From: Rhodococcus sp. OK302
GTDB lineage: Bacteria > Actinomycetota > Actinomycetes > Mycobacteriales > Mycobacteriaceae
Assembly (NCBI RefSeq): GCF_002245895.1
Contig: NZ_NPJZ01000001.1
Coordinates: forward strand, 5,139,501 to 5,203,500
Length of the DNA stretch: 64,000 nt
Direction: 5' to 3'
The position numbers and the translations under genes are program-made. The notes under the pieces were generated by a model. The model searched no databases. It saw only the letters and a list, made by a program, of their open reading frames with translations, and had not been told where the DNA came from. Shown here piece by piece: positions 19,955 to 30,427 of the stretch (its first letter is position 1; each line of letters begins with the position of its first letter).

Positions 19955-22177
19955 GTGACGGACATCGTCGAACACCAGGTAACCGGACTTTCACTCGAGG
20001 ACAAAGCGTCATTGACCTCGGGGTCCGATTTCTGGCACAGCCAGGCAGTCTCCGGAATTCCCTCGATGCTGCTGACCGACGGGCCCCACGGCGTTCGTAA
20101 GCAACCCGAAGGCGGCGACGCGCTCGGACTCGGCCAGAGCATCCCGGCTACTTGTTTCCCGCCTGCCGTCGGACTCGGCTCATCCTGGAACCTGGACCTC
20201 ATCCAGAGCGTCGGCGAAGCCCTGGGCGACGAAGCCAAGGCCGAACGCGTCTCCGTACTTCTCGGCCCCGGCATCAACATCAAACGGTCCCCATTGTGCG
20301 GGCGAAACTTCGAGTACGTCTCCGAGGATCCCTTTCTCTCGGGCCGATTCGCAGCTGCCCTGATCACGGGTGTCCAATCACGTGGCGTCGGAACGTCACT
20401 CAAGCACTTTGCCGCCAACAATCAAGAGAGCGACCGCATGCGGGTCAGCGCCGACATCGATGATCGGACCCTGCGCGAGATCTACCTGGCAGGCTTCGAA
20501 TACGCCGTCACCACGGCGGCGCCCACCACGGTGATGTGCTCGTACAACAAGATCAACGGCGTCTACGCAAGTCAGAACCACTGGCTGCTCACCGAAGTTC
20601 TGCGCGACCAGTGGGGCTACGACGGCCTCGTCGTGTCCGACTGGGGTGCCGTCAACGATCGCGTCGCAGCGATTGCCGCGGGGTTGGACCTCGAGATGCC
20701 TGCTTCGGGCACCGACGGGGAGATCGTCGACGCCGTCCGCAACGGGGACCTCGACGAATCCGTCGTGGACACCGCTGCCCAACGCGTCTCGACGCTTGTC
20801 GAGCGCACCGCAGAGGCACGGGTCGAAGGTCACACCTACGACGCCGAGGGTCACCACCAGCTTGCTCGAACCGCGGCAGCCGAATCCGCCGTACTCCTCG
20901 AGAATGACAACAACATCCTCCCGCTCGCAGCCGAGGCACAGACCATCGCTGTCATCGGCGAGTTCGCTCGCAGCCCTCGCTACCAGGGCGCCGGTAGTTC
21001 ACAGGTGGTTCCGACGACGCTCGACAATGCCTTGGACGCCGTGCAGGCGATTGCCGGTTCCGAGCGAGTGACCTTTGCGCCGGGATTCAACTTCGACGGA
21101 AATGCAGACAGCGAAAAAGTCGCTGAGGCTGTCGAAGCCGCCCGCAACGCCGATGTCGCTGTCCTTTTCCTGGGCTTGTCGTCAGCCACCGAATCCGAGG
21201 GGTTCGACCGGACGGATATCGACCTCCCCGGCGACCAGTTGGCCCTGCTGCAGGCAGTTCACGCAGTCAATCCGAATACCGTCGTCGTGCTGTCCAACGG
21301 CGGTGTCGTGTCGATTACACCGTGGCGGAAATATGCAGCCTCCATCCTCGAAGGGTGGCTCCTCGGCCAGGCCGGCGGATCTGCGATCGCCGACATCCTG
21401 TTCGGCGTCGTCAACCCGTCCGGACACCTCACCGAGACGATCCCCCTTCGACTGCAGGACAATCCGTCGTACCTCCACTTCCCCGGAGCGCAGCAGCACG
21501 TCCGCTACGGCGAAGGACTCTACGTCGGATACCGCTACTACGACTCCGTCGACCACGACGTTGCCTACCCGTTCGGATTCGGCCTCAGCTACACCACCTT
21601 CGAGGTCACCGAAACCTCCGTCACCACCGGCGAGAACTCCGCCGAACTGACAGTGACCGTGCGCAACAGTGGTGAGCGGGCCGGCAGCACCGTCGTCCAG
21701 GCCTACGTCCACGACGCGTCCGGGACCGTCAACCGCCCCGCCCAAGAATTGAAGGGATTCGCAAAGATTCACCTCGCACCTGGTGAAACAGCCTCTGCAA
21801 CAATCACACTCGATTCCCGTGCGTTCTCCTACTGGTCTGTCGAGGGTCAGAACTGGGCCGTCGAAGCCGGTGACTACGACATTCGGGTCGGTTTCTCCTC
21901 ACGCGACATCGCGGCCACCGAACGGGTCACACTCGCCGGCAACATCGGCGTCCGCCCCCTGACCCCGATGTCCACCATCGCCGAATGGTTTGCCCATCCC
22001 GTCGGAGGCGCAGTGCTCGGTGCCGCGATGGCCGAGGCCATGTCCGAAGACGCAGCGCCGGTACCACCAGAGTTGATGGCAATGGCCGGTTCCATGCCCC
22101 TCGTCAAACTCGCAGGCTTCGGGCTCGGCATGACCGTCGAGCAGGTCGACCAACTGGTCGCAGCAACGCAGCAATAG
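19955..22177 (+). CDS. Glycoside hydrolase family 3 (beta-glucosidase type)
   Basis: A 740-residue GH3 enzyme hydrolysing beta-linked sugars. The N-terminal barrel contains LTDGPHGVR, the substrate-binding LKHFAANNQE and the nucleophile in LVVSDWGAV (Asp229). The second domain carries GLSSATESEGFDR and a C-terminal Fn3-like domain follows (FGFGLSYTTFEV onward). The last 75 residues are an Ala/Met-rich helical extension beyond the usual GH3 end. AGGAGG precedes the GTG start. No signal peptide, so the substrate is probably an imported glycoside. It is 70 bp after fdhD and ends at a bidirectional hairpin. Confidence 0.92.
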   Translation: MTDIVEHQVTGLSLEDKASLTSGSDFWHSQAVSGIPSMLLTDGPHGVRKQPEGGDALGLGQSIPATCFPPAVGLGSSWNLDLIQSVGEALGDEAKAERVSVLLGPGINIKRSPLCGRNFEYVSEDPFLSGRFAAALITGVQSRGVGTSLKHFAANNQESDRMRVSADIDDRTLREIYLAGFEYAVTTAAPTTVMCSYNKINGVYASQNHWLLTEVLRDQWGYDGLVVSDWGAVNDRVAAIAAGLDLEMPASGTDGEIVDAVRNGDLDESVVDTAAQRVSTLVERTAEARVEGHTYDAEGHHQLARTAAAESAVLLENDNNILPLAAEAQTIAVIGEFARSPRYQGAGSSQVVPTTLDNALDAVQAIAGSERVTFAPGFNFDGNADSEKVAEAVEAARNADVAVLFLGLSSATESEGFDRTDIDLPGDQLALLQAVHAVNPNTVVVLSNGGVVSITPWRKYAASILEGWLLGQAGGSAIADILFGVVNPSGHLTETIPLRLQDNPSYLHFPGAQQHVRYGEGLYVGYRYYDSVDHDVAYPFGFGLSYTTFEVTETSVTTGENSAELTVTVRNSGERAGSTVVQAYVHDASGTVNRPAQELKGFAKIHLAPGETASATITLDSRAFSYWSVEGQNWAVEAGDYDIRVGFSSRDIAATERVTLAGNIGVRPLTPMSTIAEWFAHPVGGAVLGAAMAEAMSEDAAPVPPELMAMAGSMPLVKLAGFGLGMTVEQVDQLVAATQQ

Positions 22178-22196
22178 CTACCTGAACACCCCACAC

Positions 22197-22246
22197 AATG
22201 ACTGTGGCCCTGTATCTCTCGAAGGAGATGCAGGGCCACAGTCATT
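22197..22246. terminator. Bidirectional hairpin between GH3 and clpX genes
   Basis: A 16-bp perfect inverted repeat (AATGACTGTGGCCCTG and its complement) with further ATCTC/GAGAT pairing inside lies between two convergent genes. It serves both the glycosidase gene and clpX. Confidence 0.85.
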
Positions 22247-22265
22247 TCACGCTGTGAAGCAAAGA

Positions 22266-23546
22266 CTAGGCAGTCTTGTCACGCCGTTCGCCACGCTCGG
22301 GCTTGCGGGGAACGATGGTCGGCAGAACGTTGTCGTTGACGGTTTCGGCGGTCACCACAACCTTCTCGACATCGTCGCGGCTGGGGATGTCGTACATCAC
22401 GGGGAGGAGAACCTCTTCCATGATGGCGCGCAAACCACGGGCACCAGTGCCGCGGAGGATTGCCTGGTCGGCGATCGCATCGAGGGCTTCCTCGGTGAAC
22501 TCGAGCTCCACGCCGTCCATGTCGAAGAGTCGACGGTACTGCTTGACCAAAGCGTTCTTGGGCTCCGACAGAATCTTGACCAACGATTCCTTGTCGAGGT
22601 TGGTGACCGACGCGATCATCGGCAGACGCCCGATGAACTCGGGGATCAAACCGAACTTGATCAGATCCTCGGGCATGACCTCCGCGAAACGATCAATCGT
22701 GTCCATTTCAGCCTTGGAGCGAACCTCGGCGCCGAAGCCGATCCCGCGCTTACCGACACGGTCGGACACGATGCGCTCGAGACCGGCAAACGCGCCGGCC
22801 ACGATGAACAGCACGTTCGTGGTGTCGATCTGGATGAACTCCTGATGCGGATGCTTACGTCCGCCCTGCGGCGGGACGCTGGCCTGCGTACCCTCGAGGA
22901 TCTTCAGCAGAGCCTGCTGAACGCCTTCACCGGACACGTCCCGGGTGATAGACGGGTTTTCGCTCTTACGAGCGATCTTGTCGACCTCGTCGATGTAGAT
23001 GATGCCGGTCTCGGCGCGCTTGACGTCGTAATCGGCAGCCTGAATCAGCTTGAGCAAGATGTTCTCGACGTCTTCACCGACGTAACCGGCTTCGGTCAAC
23101 GCAGTGGCGTCGGCAATCGCGAACGGAACATTGAGCATCTTCGCCAACGTCTGCGCGAGGTACGTCTTACCGCAACCTGTGGGGCCGAGCATCAAGATAT
23201 TCGACTTTGCGAGTTCTACGGTCTCCCCGCGCGCATCGCGGCCCTTGTCGCCGGCCTGAATGCGCTTGTAATGGTTGTAGACAGCCACTGCGAGTGTCCG
23301 CTTGGCGGAATCCTGACCGATGACGTAGTTCTCGAGGAAATCCCGAATCTCTGCAGGTTTGGGCAGCTCGTCGAGCTTGACCTCACTGGACTCGGCTAGC
23401 TCTTCTTCGATGATCTCGTTACAGAGGTCGATGCACTCGTCGCAGATGTACACCCCGGGTCCTGCAATGAGCTTTTTGACTTGCTTCTGGCTCTTACCGC
23501 AGAAAGAGCACTTGAGCAGATCCCCGCCGTCGCCGATGCGTGCCAT
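22266..23546 (-). CDS. clpX: ATP-dependent Clp protease ATP-binding subunit ClpX
   Basis: AAA+ unfoldase that feeds substrates to ClpP. The 426-residue protein has an N-terminal zinc-binding domain (CSFCGK, CDEC), Walker A GPTGCGKT, Walker [11 protein letters not shown], the GYVGEDVE pore loop and IGF loop (KRGIGFGAE) that docks on ClpP, and sensor 2 GARGLR. It is transcribed separately from clpP1-clpP2, which end at a hairpin upstream. The roughly 240 bp between that hairpin and the ATG hold no gene. Confidence 0.98.
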   Translation of the reverse strand: MARIGDGGDLLKCSFCGKSQKQVKKLIAGPGVYICDECIDLCNEIIEEELAESSEVKLDELPKPAEIRDFLENYVIGQDSAKRTLAVAVYNHYKRIQAGDKGRDARGETVELAKSNILMLGPTGCGKTYLAQTLAKMLNVPFAIADATALTEAGYVGEDVENILLKLIQAADYDVKRAETGIIYIDEVDKIARKSENPSITRDVSGEGVQQALLKILEGTQASVPPQGGRKHPHQEFIQIDTTNVLFIVAGAFAGLERIVSDRVGKRGIGFGAEVRSKAEMDTIDRFAEVMPEDLIKFGLIPEFIGRLPMIASVTNLDKESLVKILSEPKNALVKQYRRLFDMDGVELEFTEEALDAIADQAILRGTGARGLRAIMEEVLLPVMYDIPSRDDVEKVVVTAETVNDNVLPTIVPRKPERGERRDKTA

Positions 23547-23786
23547 CTCGTGAGGTCCCTACTTCCTTCATGTACGTACACTCGCCGCCATCGATCAGCT
23601 GTGACGCTCCGTGGAAATCTTTCGTGGAAATCTCGGAGCAGCGATCGAGAACCAGCCCGTGAAGTGACGGTACCCGCAGATCCGAAGCCGGGTCGACCTG
23701 TTCACGGCGTTTCGTCTGCGAATTGAAAACAACCTTGCCGAAAAATTGATCAGCCCACCTCGGTGACCTGCCAATTCCCGACCAAA

Positions 23787-23831
23787 CCGCCTCGTGTCGA
23801 GCGGAAAATTCCAATGTTCGACACGAGGCGG
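23787..23831 (-). terminator. Hairpin after clpP1-clpP2
   Basis: A perfect 14-bp inverted repeat (CCGCCTCGTGTCGA and its complement) with a 17-nt loop begins 8 bp after the clpP2 stop. Confidence 0.82.
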
Positions 23832-23838
23832 AAACGGA

Positions 23839-24501
23839 CTACTTCTGAGCGCTGAGCTTCCGGTACGCCAGAACGTCGTCGATGATGCCGTATTCCTTGG
23901 CCTGCTCGGACGTGAGGATCTTGTCGCGATCGGTGTCGACGCGGATCGTTCCCGGGTCCTTGCCGGTATGCAGACCCAAGGTGTTTTCCATGAGGCGACG
24001 CATACGCTCGATCTCCGCAGCCTGAATCTCCAGATCGGAGACCTGGCCCTGGATACCGCCGGTGGACGGCTGGTGGATCAGGATGCGCGAGTTGGGGAGC
24101 GCAAAACGCTTACCTGGTGTACCACCGGCGAGCAGGACGGCCGCAGCCGACGCAGCCTGGCCGAGGCAGACCGTGCTGATGTCTGCACGCACGTACTGCA
24201 TCGTGTCGTAGATCGCCATCAGCGCGGTGAACGAACCACCGGGAGAGTTGATGTACATCGTGATGTCGCGGTCCGGATCCTGAGATTCGAGAACCAGAAG
24301 CTGCGCCATCAGATCGTTGGCGGAGACGTCGTCGACCTGCGAGCCGAGGAAGATGATGCGCTCCTCGAACAGCTTGTTGTACGGGTCGGACGTCTTGACT
24401 CCGTAGCTGGTCTGCTCCGTGAACTGGGGCAGGATGTAGCGCGACTGGGGTGCCGACGGCGCCTGGCCGCCCAGCGAATGAGCTCCGAAAGGATTGGTCA
24501 T
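23839..24501 (-). CDS. clpP2: Clp protease proteolytic subunit 2
   Basis: Serine protease subunit of 220 residues with the oxyanion/Ser segment [10 protein letters not shown], the His in RILIHQPS and the Asp in DTDRD. The longest frame reaches 24693, but GGAGAA before the ATG at 24501 and the family length fix the start. Actinobacteria carry two ClpP paralogues that assemble as mixed ClpP1P2 complexes; the pair with clpP1, 46 bp upstream, fits. Catalytic residues are intact. Confidence 0.96.
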   Translation of the reverse strand: MTNPFGAHSLGGQAPSAPQSRYILPQFTEQTSYGVKTSDPYNKLFEERIIFLGSQVDDVSANDLMAQLLVLESQDPDRDITMYINSPGGSFTALMAIYDTMQYVRADISTVCLGQAASAAAVLLAGGTPGKRFALPNSRILIHQPSTGGIQGQVSDLEIQAAEIERMRRLMENTLGLHTGKDPGTIRVDTDRDKILTSEQAKEYGIIDDVLAYRKLSAQK

Positions 24502-24547
24502 CAGTTCTCCAAAGTATGAATTGGGCAGCAAGGGCAGATGGACCGGC

Positions 24548-25174
24548 TCAGTTACCGGCGCCGCCGGCCTGGTTTGCACGGGAGACGACGTGGTCGACAA
24601 AGCCGTACTCGAGGGCTTCCTTCGCCGTGAACCAACGGTCACGGTCGGAGTCGGCCGTGATCTGCTCAACCGTCTGACCGGTGTGCTCGGCAATCAGCTC
24701 GGCCATCTCACGCTTGGTGTGCTTGAACTGCTCAGCCATGATCGCGATGTCACTGGCGCTACCACCGATACCGGCGGACGGCTGATGCATCATGATGCGA
24801 GCGTGCGGCAGGGCGTAACGCTTACCCTTGGTGCCGGCCGAGAGCAGGAACTGGCCCATCGAAGCGGCAAGACCCATACCGAAGGTCGCGATATCGCATT
24901 CCGCGAACTGCATGGTGTCGAAAATTGCCATACCGGCGGTGACGGATCCGCCCGGCGAGTTGATGTAGAGCGAGATGTCCCGCGTCGGGTCCTCGGCCGA
25001 AAGCAACAGGATCTGAGCGCAAAGCTTGTTGGCAATGTCGTCGTCGACCTGGGTACCGAGGAAAATGATGCGCTCACGCAGCAAGCGCTCGTATACCGAG
25101 TCGCTGAGGTTCAACCCAGCTGTCGCGGAAGTCATGGCGGGACTCTGCACAGTCTCCAGATGATTGGAAGTCAC
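24548..25174 (-). CDS. clpP1: Clp protease proteolytic subunit 1
   Basis: A 208-residue ClpP subunit with [11 protein letters not shown], the active Ser in GLAASMGQF, the His in RIMMHQPS and the Asp in DSDRDRW. The start is taken as the GTG at 25174; an ATG 13 codons later (MTSATAGLN) is possible. It is the first gene of the clpP1-clpP2 operon, downstream of tig but separated from it by a strong hairpin. A candidate ClgR box lies upstream. Confidence 0.96.
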   Translation of the reverse strand: MTSNHLETVQSPAMTSATAGLNLSDSVYERLLRERIIFLGTQVDDDIANKLCAQILLLSAEDPTRDISLYINSPGGSVTAGMAIFDTMQFAECDIATFGMGLAASMGQFLLSAGTKGKRYALPHARIMMHQPSAGIGGSASDIAIMAEQFKHTKREMAELIAEHTGQTVEQITADSDRDRWFTAKEALEYGFVDHVVSRANQAGGAGN

Positions 25175-25235
25175 GGTACCTGCCTTCTATGTGGATCTTC
25201 TTTGCGAAATACTCTTCTGCTGACACAGACACTAA

Positions 25236-25277
25236 CGAAGTAGGGCGGCACCGGAGTCCCGGTGCCGCCCTACTTCG
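25236..25277 (-). terminator. Hairpin after tig
   Basis: A 19-bp perfect inverted repeat (CGAAGTAGGGCGGCACCGG and its complement) with a 4-nt loop lies 59 bp past the tig stop and about 60 bp before clpP1. Confidence 0.85.
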
Positions 25278-25286
25278 CTCAAAGCG
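25276..25286. promoter_or_regulatory. Candidate ClgR operator upstream of clpP1
   Basis: CGCTCAAAGCG fits the core CGCYNANRGCG of the ClgR box as I recall it from corynebacteria. Its centre is about 107 bp upstream of the clpP1 start. ClgR is the known activator of clpP1P2 in related genera. The last two bases of the tig terminator overlap it. Matching was by eye. Confidence 0.45.
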
Positions 25287-25336
25287 GAAAACTTGATGCA
25301 GTCAATCGTGGTGAAAACACCCGATATTCTGCTTGT

Positions 25337-26710
25337 TTACTTGTCTTCGCTCTCGGCGGAATCAGACGCTTCTGCGTCAGCTTCTGCCTCGCCGCCACCG
25401 AAAAGCTCGGCAGTGTCGACAACGGCACCGCTGGTGTCGGTGACACCGGCAGCCTCGACGACGGCTGCAAGAGCCTTGCCGCGGCGAACGTCGGCGAACA
25501 TTGCGCCGAGCTGGTTAGCCTGCTGGATCTGCTGGATGAACTGCTCCGGAGCCATGCCGTAACGCTGCGCCTGGAACAGGATGCGCTCGGTGAGCTCGTC
25601 CTGGCCGACGGTGATGTCGTTGGCATCAGCGATGGAGTCGAGCAGGAGCTGCGTCTTGACGGAGCGCTCAGCGGACTCCAGCGTTTCCTTGTCGAACTCT
25701 TCGCGGCTGCTGCCCTGCTCTTCGAGAGCCTGGTTCAGTGCCTCTTCGTCGTGATTGAGACCGTGAACGGCGTCGTGCAGTGCAGCGTCGACCTCAGCCT
25801 TGACAACAGCGTCAGGCAGCGGAACCTCGACGGTCTCGAGCAGCTGCTCGAGGACCTTGTCGCGGATCTGGCCGGCCTGCTCAACCTTGCGGACGCGTCC
25901 GACGCGCTCGCGGAGGTCTGCCTTCAGTTCTTCGAGGGTGTCGAACTCGCTGGCGAGCTGAGCGAACTCGTCGTCTTCAGCGGGAAGCTCGCGCTCCTTG
26001 ACCGTCTGCACGGTCACGGTGACGACAGCTTCCTTGCCTGCGAACTCGCCGGCAACCAGCGTCGACGTGAAGTCCTTGGACTCCCCCGCCTTGAGGCCGA
26101 CGATAGCTTCGTCGAGGCCCTCGATGAGCTGGCCCGAACCGACCTCGTGCGACAGTCCGCTGGCGGTTGCCTCGGCAACATTCTCGCCGTCGACGGTGGC
26201 CGACAGGTCGATGGAGACGAAGTCGCCGTCTTCGACTGCACGCTCGACGCCCGTGAGGGTGCCGAAACGCTGACGCAGCGAGAGCAACTGCTCTTCGATG
26301 GCTTCATCGGTGATCTCGATCGGATCGACCGTGACGTTGATAGAGCTGAAGTCCGGGAGTTCGATCTCGGGGCGCACGTCAACCTCGGCCGAGAACTCGA
26401 GAACCTCGTTGTCTTCGAGCTTGGTGACCTCGATATCGGGCTGGCCGATGGCCTTCACGCCGGCGCTGGTGACAGCCTCCGGGTAGCGCGACGAGAGAGC
26501 GTCGTTGACGACCTGCTCGAGCACTGCGGCGCGACCGACGCGTGCTTCGAGAAGTCGGGCCGGGGCCTTACCGGGACGGAAGCCGGGGAGACGAATCTGC
26601 TGCGCGAGGGCCTTGTAGGCCTTGTCGAAATCAGGCTTGAGTTCCGCGAAGGGCACCTCAACGTTGATACGGACTCGCGTCGGGCTGAGCTGCTCGACGG
26701 TGCTCTTCAC
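25337..26710 (-). CDS. tig: Trigger factor, ribosome-associated chaperone
   Basis: A 457-residue chaperone at the ribosome exit tunnel. The N-terminal ribosome-binding domain holds the signature GFRPGKAP. A PPIase domain follows (about 150-245, with GDFVSIDLS and [16 protein letters not shown]), then a helical C-terminal domain and an acidic Glu/Asp/Ala-rich tail. AAGGAG nine bases before the GTG at 26710 supports that start over the ORF opening at 26785. It is upstream of clpP1 as in mycobacteria. Confidence 0.96.
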   Translation of the reverse strand: MKSTVEQLSPTRVRINVEVPFAELKPDFDKAYKALAQQIRLPGFRPGKAPARLLEARVGRAAVLEQVVNDALSSRYPEAVTSAGVKAIGQPDIEVTKLEDNEVLEFSAEVDVRPEIELPDFSSINVTVDPIEITDEAIEEQLLSLRQRFGTLTGVERAVEDGDFVSIDLSATVDGENVAEATASGLSHEVGSGQLIEGLDEAIVGLKAGESKDFTSTLVAGEFAGKEAVVTVTVQTVKERELPAEDDEFAQLASEFDTLEELKADLRERVGRVRKVEQAGQIRDKVLEQLLETVEVPLPDAVVKAEVDAALHDAVHGLNHDEEALNQALEEQGSSREEFDKETLESAERSVKTQLLLDSIADANDITVGQDELTERILFQAQRYGMAPEQFIQQIQQANQLGAMFADVRRGKALAAVVEAAGVTDTSGAVVDTAELFGGGEAEADAEASDSAESEDK

Positions 26711-26824
26711 GAAACTTCGCTCCTTCGTCTGGTCTTGCTCACAACTTGTGTACTGCTGAACTTCTGATCTTTCGCGGCACTTCACCCCTACGCAAGTAGT
26801 GGTGAAGTACCGAGTTCGAACTGG

Positions 26825-26898
26825 TCGGGATGACAGGATTTGAACCTGCGACCCTCCGCTCCCAAAGCGGATGCGCTACCAAGCTGCGCTACATCCCG
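26825..26898 (-). tRNA. tRNA-Pro (anticodon TGG)
   Basis: A 74-nt cloverleaf on the minus strand. The acceptor CGGGATG pairs with CATCCCG (discriminator A); the anticodon stem TCCGC/GCGGA holds the loop TTTGGGA, giving TGG; GGTTCAAATCC forms the T arm. CCA is not encoded. Confidence 0.95.
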
Positions 26899-27225
26899 TT
26901 TCTCGAACATACGAAGCAAATCACACGATACGAGCGTCGCTCGCCGGTGACCGGATAGAACCTTATCGCGCTCACTACTCTCTCACGAACCCGCCCACCA
27001 TTTGTACACGGACGGGAGTTGCACACCGATAAAAGCTGCAACTGGCACGGCAGAACTGCCGAACCACCTCAGTTTCACCGACAGACACACCCGAGAAACC
27101 AGTCTTGCAAACATTGTGCCTGGTGAGAGCGTTGCCGACCCCCGATTTTGAATTCGAGACAGCCATTGGGTACAGTTTCGAATCGCAGACGACGAACACG
27201 GCGATCCCGGGTTTCTCGTATGCAC
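26899..27225. other. Gene-free spacer between two divergent tRNA genes
   Basis: No protein gene is supported. Frames that cross it lack ribosome sites and family similarity. It must hold the promoter of tRNA-Pro (minus) and that of tRNA-Gly (plus); only the latter could be pointed to. Confidence 0.6.
27148..27176 (+). promoter_or_regulatory. Candidate promoter of tRNA-Gly
   Basis: TTGAAT (27148-27153) and TACAGT (27171-27176) are 17 bp apart, a near-consensus housekeeping promoter about 50 bp before the tRNA. Confidence 0.45.
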
Positions 27226-27299
27226 GGGGATGTAGCTCAATGGTAGAGCCTCAGTCTTCCAAACTGATCACGCGGGTTCGATTCCCGTCATCCCCTCCA
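27226..27299 (+). tRNA. tRNA-Gly (anticodon TCC)
   Basis: GGGGATG pairs with CATCCCC; the stem TCAGT/ACTGA encloses the loop CTTCCAA, giving anticodon TCC; GGTTCGATTCC is the T arm; the CCA end is encoded (27297-27299). Confidence 0.95.
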
Positions 27300-27410
27300 C
27301 CGGAGGGAAACTTCCACAAGATCCGCATCGGCCTCGCCGGTGCGGATTTTTTGTTGTACCGGTCCGTATCCTGGAGTTGTCCGGATCTTTTGCAGCTCGG
27401 GAGGCCACTC

Positions 27411-28229
27411 GTGACCACGATTCTTCTCATCCTCGTTGTACTGGCCGTTGTCGTGTTCCTGGTCATGAAGAGCCAGCAACGAGGTTCCGGCAACAGCGCA
27501 ACACAACTCGACGACGCAAAAGCCGATGCCCGGCAGGCGATCGAGCGCCTCGGCGGCCAGGTCTACAACCTCACGGGCAGCGACGACGCGTCGCGCCAAG
27601 CACTCGCCGACGCAGCCGAGCGTTACAACGCAGCGGGCTCGCAGATCGATCAGGCCGCGACGCCGGTCCAGGCACGGCTCGCGAAACAGACTGCACTGGA
27701 AGGTCTTTATTACATTCGCGCGGCCAGAGTCGCCATGGGCATGGATCCGGGACCGGACGTTCCCAGCCTCGACGGACAGAAAGCCGCGGGCGCGGTCACC
27801 GAAGCGCGCGAAGTGGAGTTCGAGGGCCGCGAGATCGCCGCGTCCCCCACTCCGTCCTCACGAACCCCCAACTACTACCCCGGCGGACGCGTTGCCGGGC
27901 GCCCGGTTCCGGCCGGCTGGTATTCCGAACCGTGGTGGAAGCCGGCGCTGGTGGCAGGCGCCTGGGGACTGGGTTCAATGATGCTGTTTTCGAGCATGTT
28001 CTCCGGAATGAGCGGAGTTCCTTACGGCGCACAGGAATTCGAAGCCGGCGGCGATCCGAACGCAGACCAAGGCGCCGACTCAGGCGATCAAAGCTACGAC
28101 TCAGGCGATCAAGGCAATACCGACAACATCGCAGACGGTGGCAACTATGACGGCGGCGGGAGCGACGGCGGGTTCTTCGACGGCGGCGACGGTGGCGGAA
28201 TGGACTTCGGCGGCGGGATGGACTTCTAG
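27411..28229 (+). CDS. Membrane-anchored protein with Gly/Asp-rich tail
   Basis: The start is the GTG at 27411 with GGGAGG before it, giving 272 residues; upstream in-frame sequence runs through the tRNA and is not coding. One N-terminal membrane helix (about 2-19) is followed by a soluble, probably helical part (30-115, Ala/Asp/Gln-rich). A Pro-rich segment, a second hydrophobic stretch (WWKPALVAGAWGLGSMMLFSSMF) and a low-complexity acidic tail ending GGGMDFGGGMDF come next. Tails of this kind occur in several membrane stress proteins. I cannot name the function. The 3' end overlaps nei by 4 bp on the opposite strand. Confidence 0.75.
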   Translation: MTTILLILVVLAVVVFLVMKSQQRGSGNSATQLDDAKADARQAIERLGGQVYNLTGSDDASRQALADAAERYNAAGSQIDQAATPVQARLAKQTALEGLYYIRAARVAMGMDPGPDVPSLDGQKAAGAVTEAREVEFEGREIAASPTPSSRTPNYYPGGRVAGRPVPAGWYSEPWWKPALVAGAWGLGSMMLFSSMFSGMSGVPYGAQEFEAGGDPNADQGADSGDQSYDSGDQGNTDNIADGGNYDGGGSDGGFFDGGDGGGMDFGGGMDF

Positions 28230-29023
28230 ACTGCCTGACACACGGGGCACCAGAACAGGTTTCGTGCCTTCATGACGGAATGCAGGATCGGTGTACCGCA
28301 CACGCGGCACGGCGATCCTGCTCTTCGGTAGACGTAGGTGCGCGGACGATCCTTTGCGTAGGCAGGGTCTCCGTTGTCATGCTCGTCGCGCACGACGTGC
28401 ATCTGACCTCGTCGTACGCCCACTTTCATGAGTTCGACAAGATCTGCCCACATTGCAGTCCACTCGTCGCAGGTGACGAGGTTGCCGGGGCGCTCGGGAT
28501 TGATTCCGTGGCGGAAGAGCAGTTCGGCGCGATACACGTTTCCGACTCCAGCGAGCACTGCCTGATCCATGAGAAGTGCACCGATTGCGGTCTTGGACTT
28601 GGAGATTCGCGCCCAGGCCCGGTCCGGATCTGCAGCGCGCCGTAGAGGATCGGGCCCGAGACGGGCTTCGATGGCGGCTACCTGCGGCGGCATCAGAACC
28701 TCGCACGCAGTGGGACCACGAAGGTCGGTGCCGAAATCGGCACCGACCATTCGCATCCGAACTTGCCCCACCGGTTCTTCCATCGGCAGGACGCTGTCGG
28801 TGAACTTTCCGTACAACCCGAGGTGCACGTGGACGATCAGCCCGTTGTCGTAGGTGTGCCAGAGGTGTTTGCCCCAAGCGTCGGACGATACGAGTACATG
28901 ACCGTCCACCAGTCGCGCGTCCTCCGCGAATCGACCTTGCGGACTGACAACGCGGACTGGTGAACCGACAAATTTACGGGCATGCAACCGTGCCAGTCGA
29001 TGCAGGGTATGACCTTCGGGCAC
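28226..29023 (-). CDS. nei: Fpg/Nei-family DNA glycosylase (Nei2-like)
   Basis: Base-excision repair glycosylase/AP lyase of 265 residues. The N-terminal catalytic tip is MPEGHT (Pro2 after Met removal, Glu3), a form typical of Nei2. The H2TH region includes QAVLAGVGNVYRAELLF, and the C-terminal zinc finger has CRVC and CPVC. It lies between rpiB and the membrane protein gene, as Rv2464c does next to Rv2465c. It probably forms an operon with rpiB, 15 bp upstream. Confidence 0.93.
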   Translation of the reverse strand: MPEGHTLHRLARLHARKFVGSPVRVVSPQGRFAEDARLVDGHVLVSSDAWGKHLWHTYDNGLIVHVHLGLYGKFTDSVLPMEEPVGQVRMRMVGADFGTDLRGPTACEVLMPPQVAAIEARLGPDPLRRAADPDRAWARISKSKTAIGALLMDQAVLAGVGNVYRAELLFRHGINPERPGNLVTCDEWTAMWADLVELMKVGVRRGQMHVVRDEHDNGDPAYAKDRPRTYVYRRAGSPCRVCGTPILHSVMKARNLFWCPVCQAV

Positions 29024-29038
29024 GGGACTACTTGTCGA

Positions 29039-29512
<474 letters not shown>

Positions 29513-29569
29513 GCCGACAATTCTCTCAGGCCCAGCAGGCACTGCGCACCCGGGCCTATCCTGGTGCAA

Positions 29570-30427
29570 ATGTATCCCCAGCAAGGTCGAGTATTACCGG
29601 GAAACTCTCTCGTTCGACATCCGTGGGAGATCCCGCTCCTCGTTCTGGCCGTTCTGACCACTGTCGCAACGTACGTCGTCGCGCTCGTCCTGATCGCGAC
29701 CGGCAGCCTGTCGACGTGGATCTTCATTGTTCTGGCAGCACCGATCCTGCTGTTTTTCGCACGTGGCCAGCTGTACGGGTCACAGCAGGTCAACGGAATC
29801 AAGATGTCGCCCACACAATTTCCGGACGGCTATCAGCTGGTGGCAGAAGCCGCAGCTCGCTTCGGCCTGAAAACTGCTCCCGACGCCTACGTAGTGCTGG
29901 GAAACGGCAAGATCAATGCGTTTGCGTCGGGCCATGGGTTTCGCCGGTTTGTTGTCGTCTACAGCGACCTCTTCGAGGTCGGCGGCGAGGCTCGTCAGCC
30001 GGATGCGCTGGCGTTCATCATCGGCCATGAGGTGGGGCATATCGCGGCCGGCCACGCGTCGTATTGGCGTCAGTGGGGCCAGTTCGCGTCCAACTACATT
30101 CCGGTGATCGGATCTTCGCTCTCACGATCGATGGAATACACCGCCGACAATTTCGGATTCCACCTGCGTCCGCAGGGAGCCGCCGGGGTGATGGGAGTGC
30201 TGGGCGCCGGAAAGTACCTGGTGGGTCTGGTGGGTTTCGACGAGCTGGCCGACCGGGCGACTCTCGAATCCGGATTCTTTCCGTGGTTCGTGAACATTCT
30301 GGCGAGCCACCCGGTGCTGACGTGGCGTGCGGCTGCGTTGCGCAACCGCACGCGCTCCGGTCATCTGTTCTTTCGGCCTAACCAGATCTTTCGATTCGAA
30401 CCTGTGAGAACGTCTCAGTCGAACTGA
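29570..30427 (+). CDS. M48-family zinc metallopeptidase, membrane-bound
   Basis: A 285-residue membrane peptidase (HtpX/Ste24 type). Two hydrophobic helices (about 22-45 and 49-65) precede the catalytic domain with the zinc site [11 protein letters not shown], while [12 protein letters not shown] supplies the third ligand region (E..AD). The ATG at 29570 is chosen; an in-frame GTG lies two codons upstream. It ends with a 13-bp convergent overlap with the DsbA-like gene. Likely role is quality control of membrane proteins, by analogy with HtpX. Confidence 0.88.
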   Translation: MYPQQGRVLPGNSLVRHPWEIPLLVLAVLTTVATYVVALVLIATGSLSTWIFIVLAAPILLFFARGQLYGSQQVNGIKMSPTQFPDGYQLVAEAAARFGLKTAPDAYVVLGNGKINAFASGHGFRRFVVVYSDLFEVGGEARQPDALAFIIGHEVGHIAAGHASYWRQWGQFASNYIPVIGSSLSRSMEYTADNFGFHLRPQGAAGVMGVLGAGKYLVGLVGFDELADRATLESGFFPWFVNILASHPVLTWRAAALRNRTRSGHLFFRPNQIFRFEPVRTSQSN

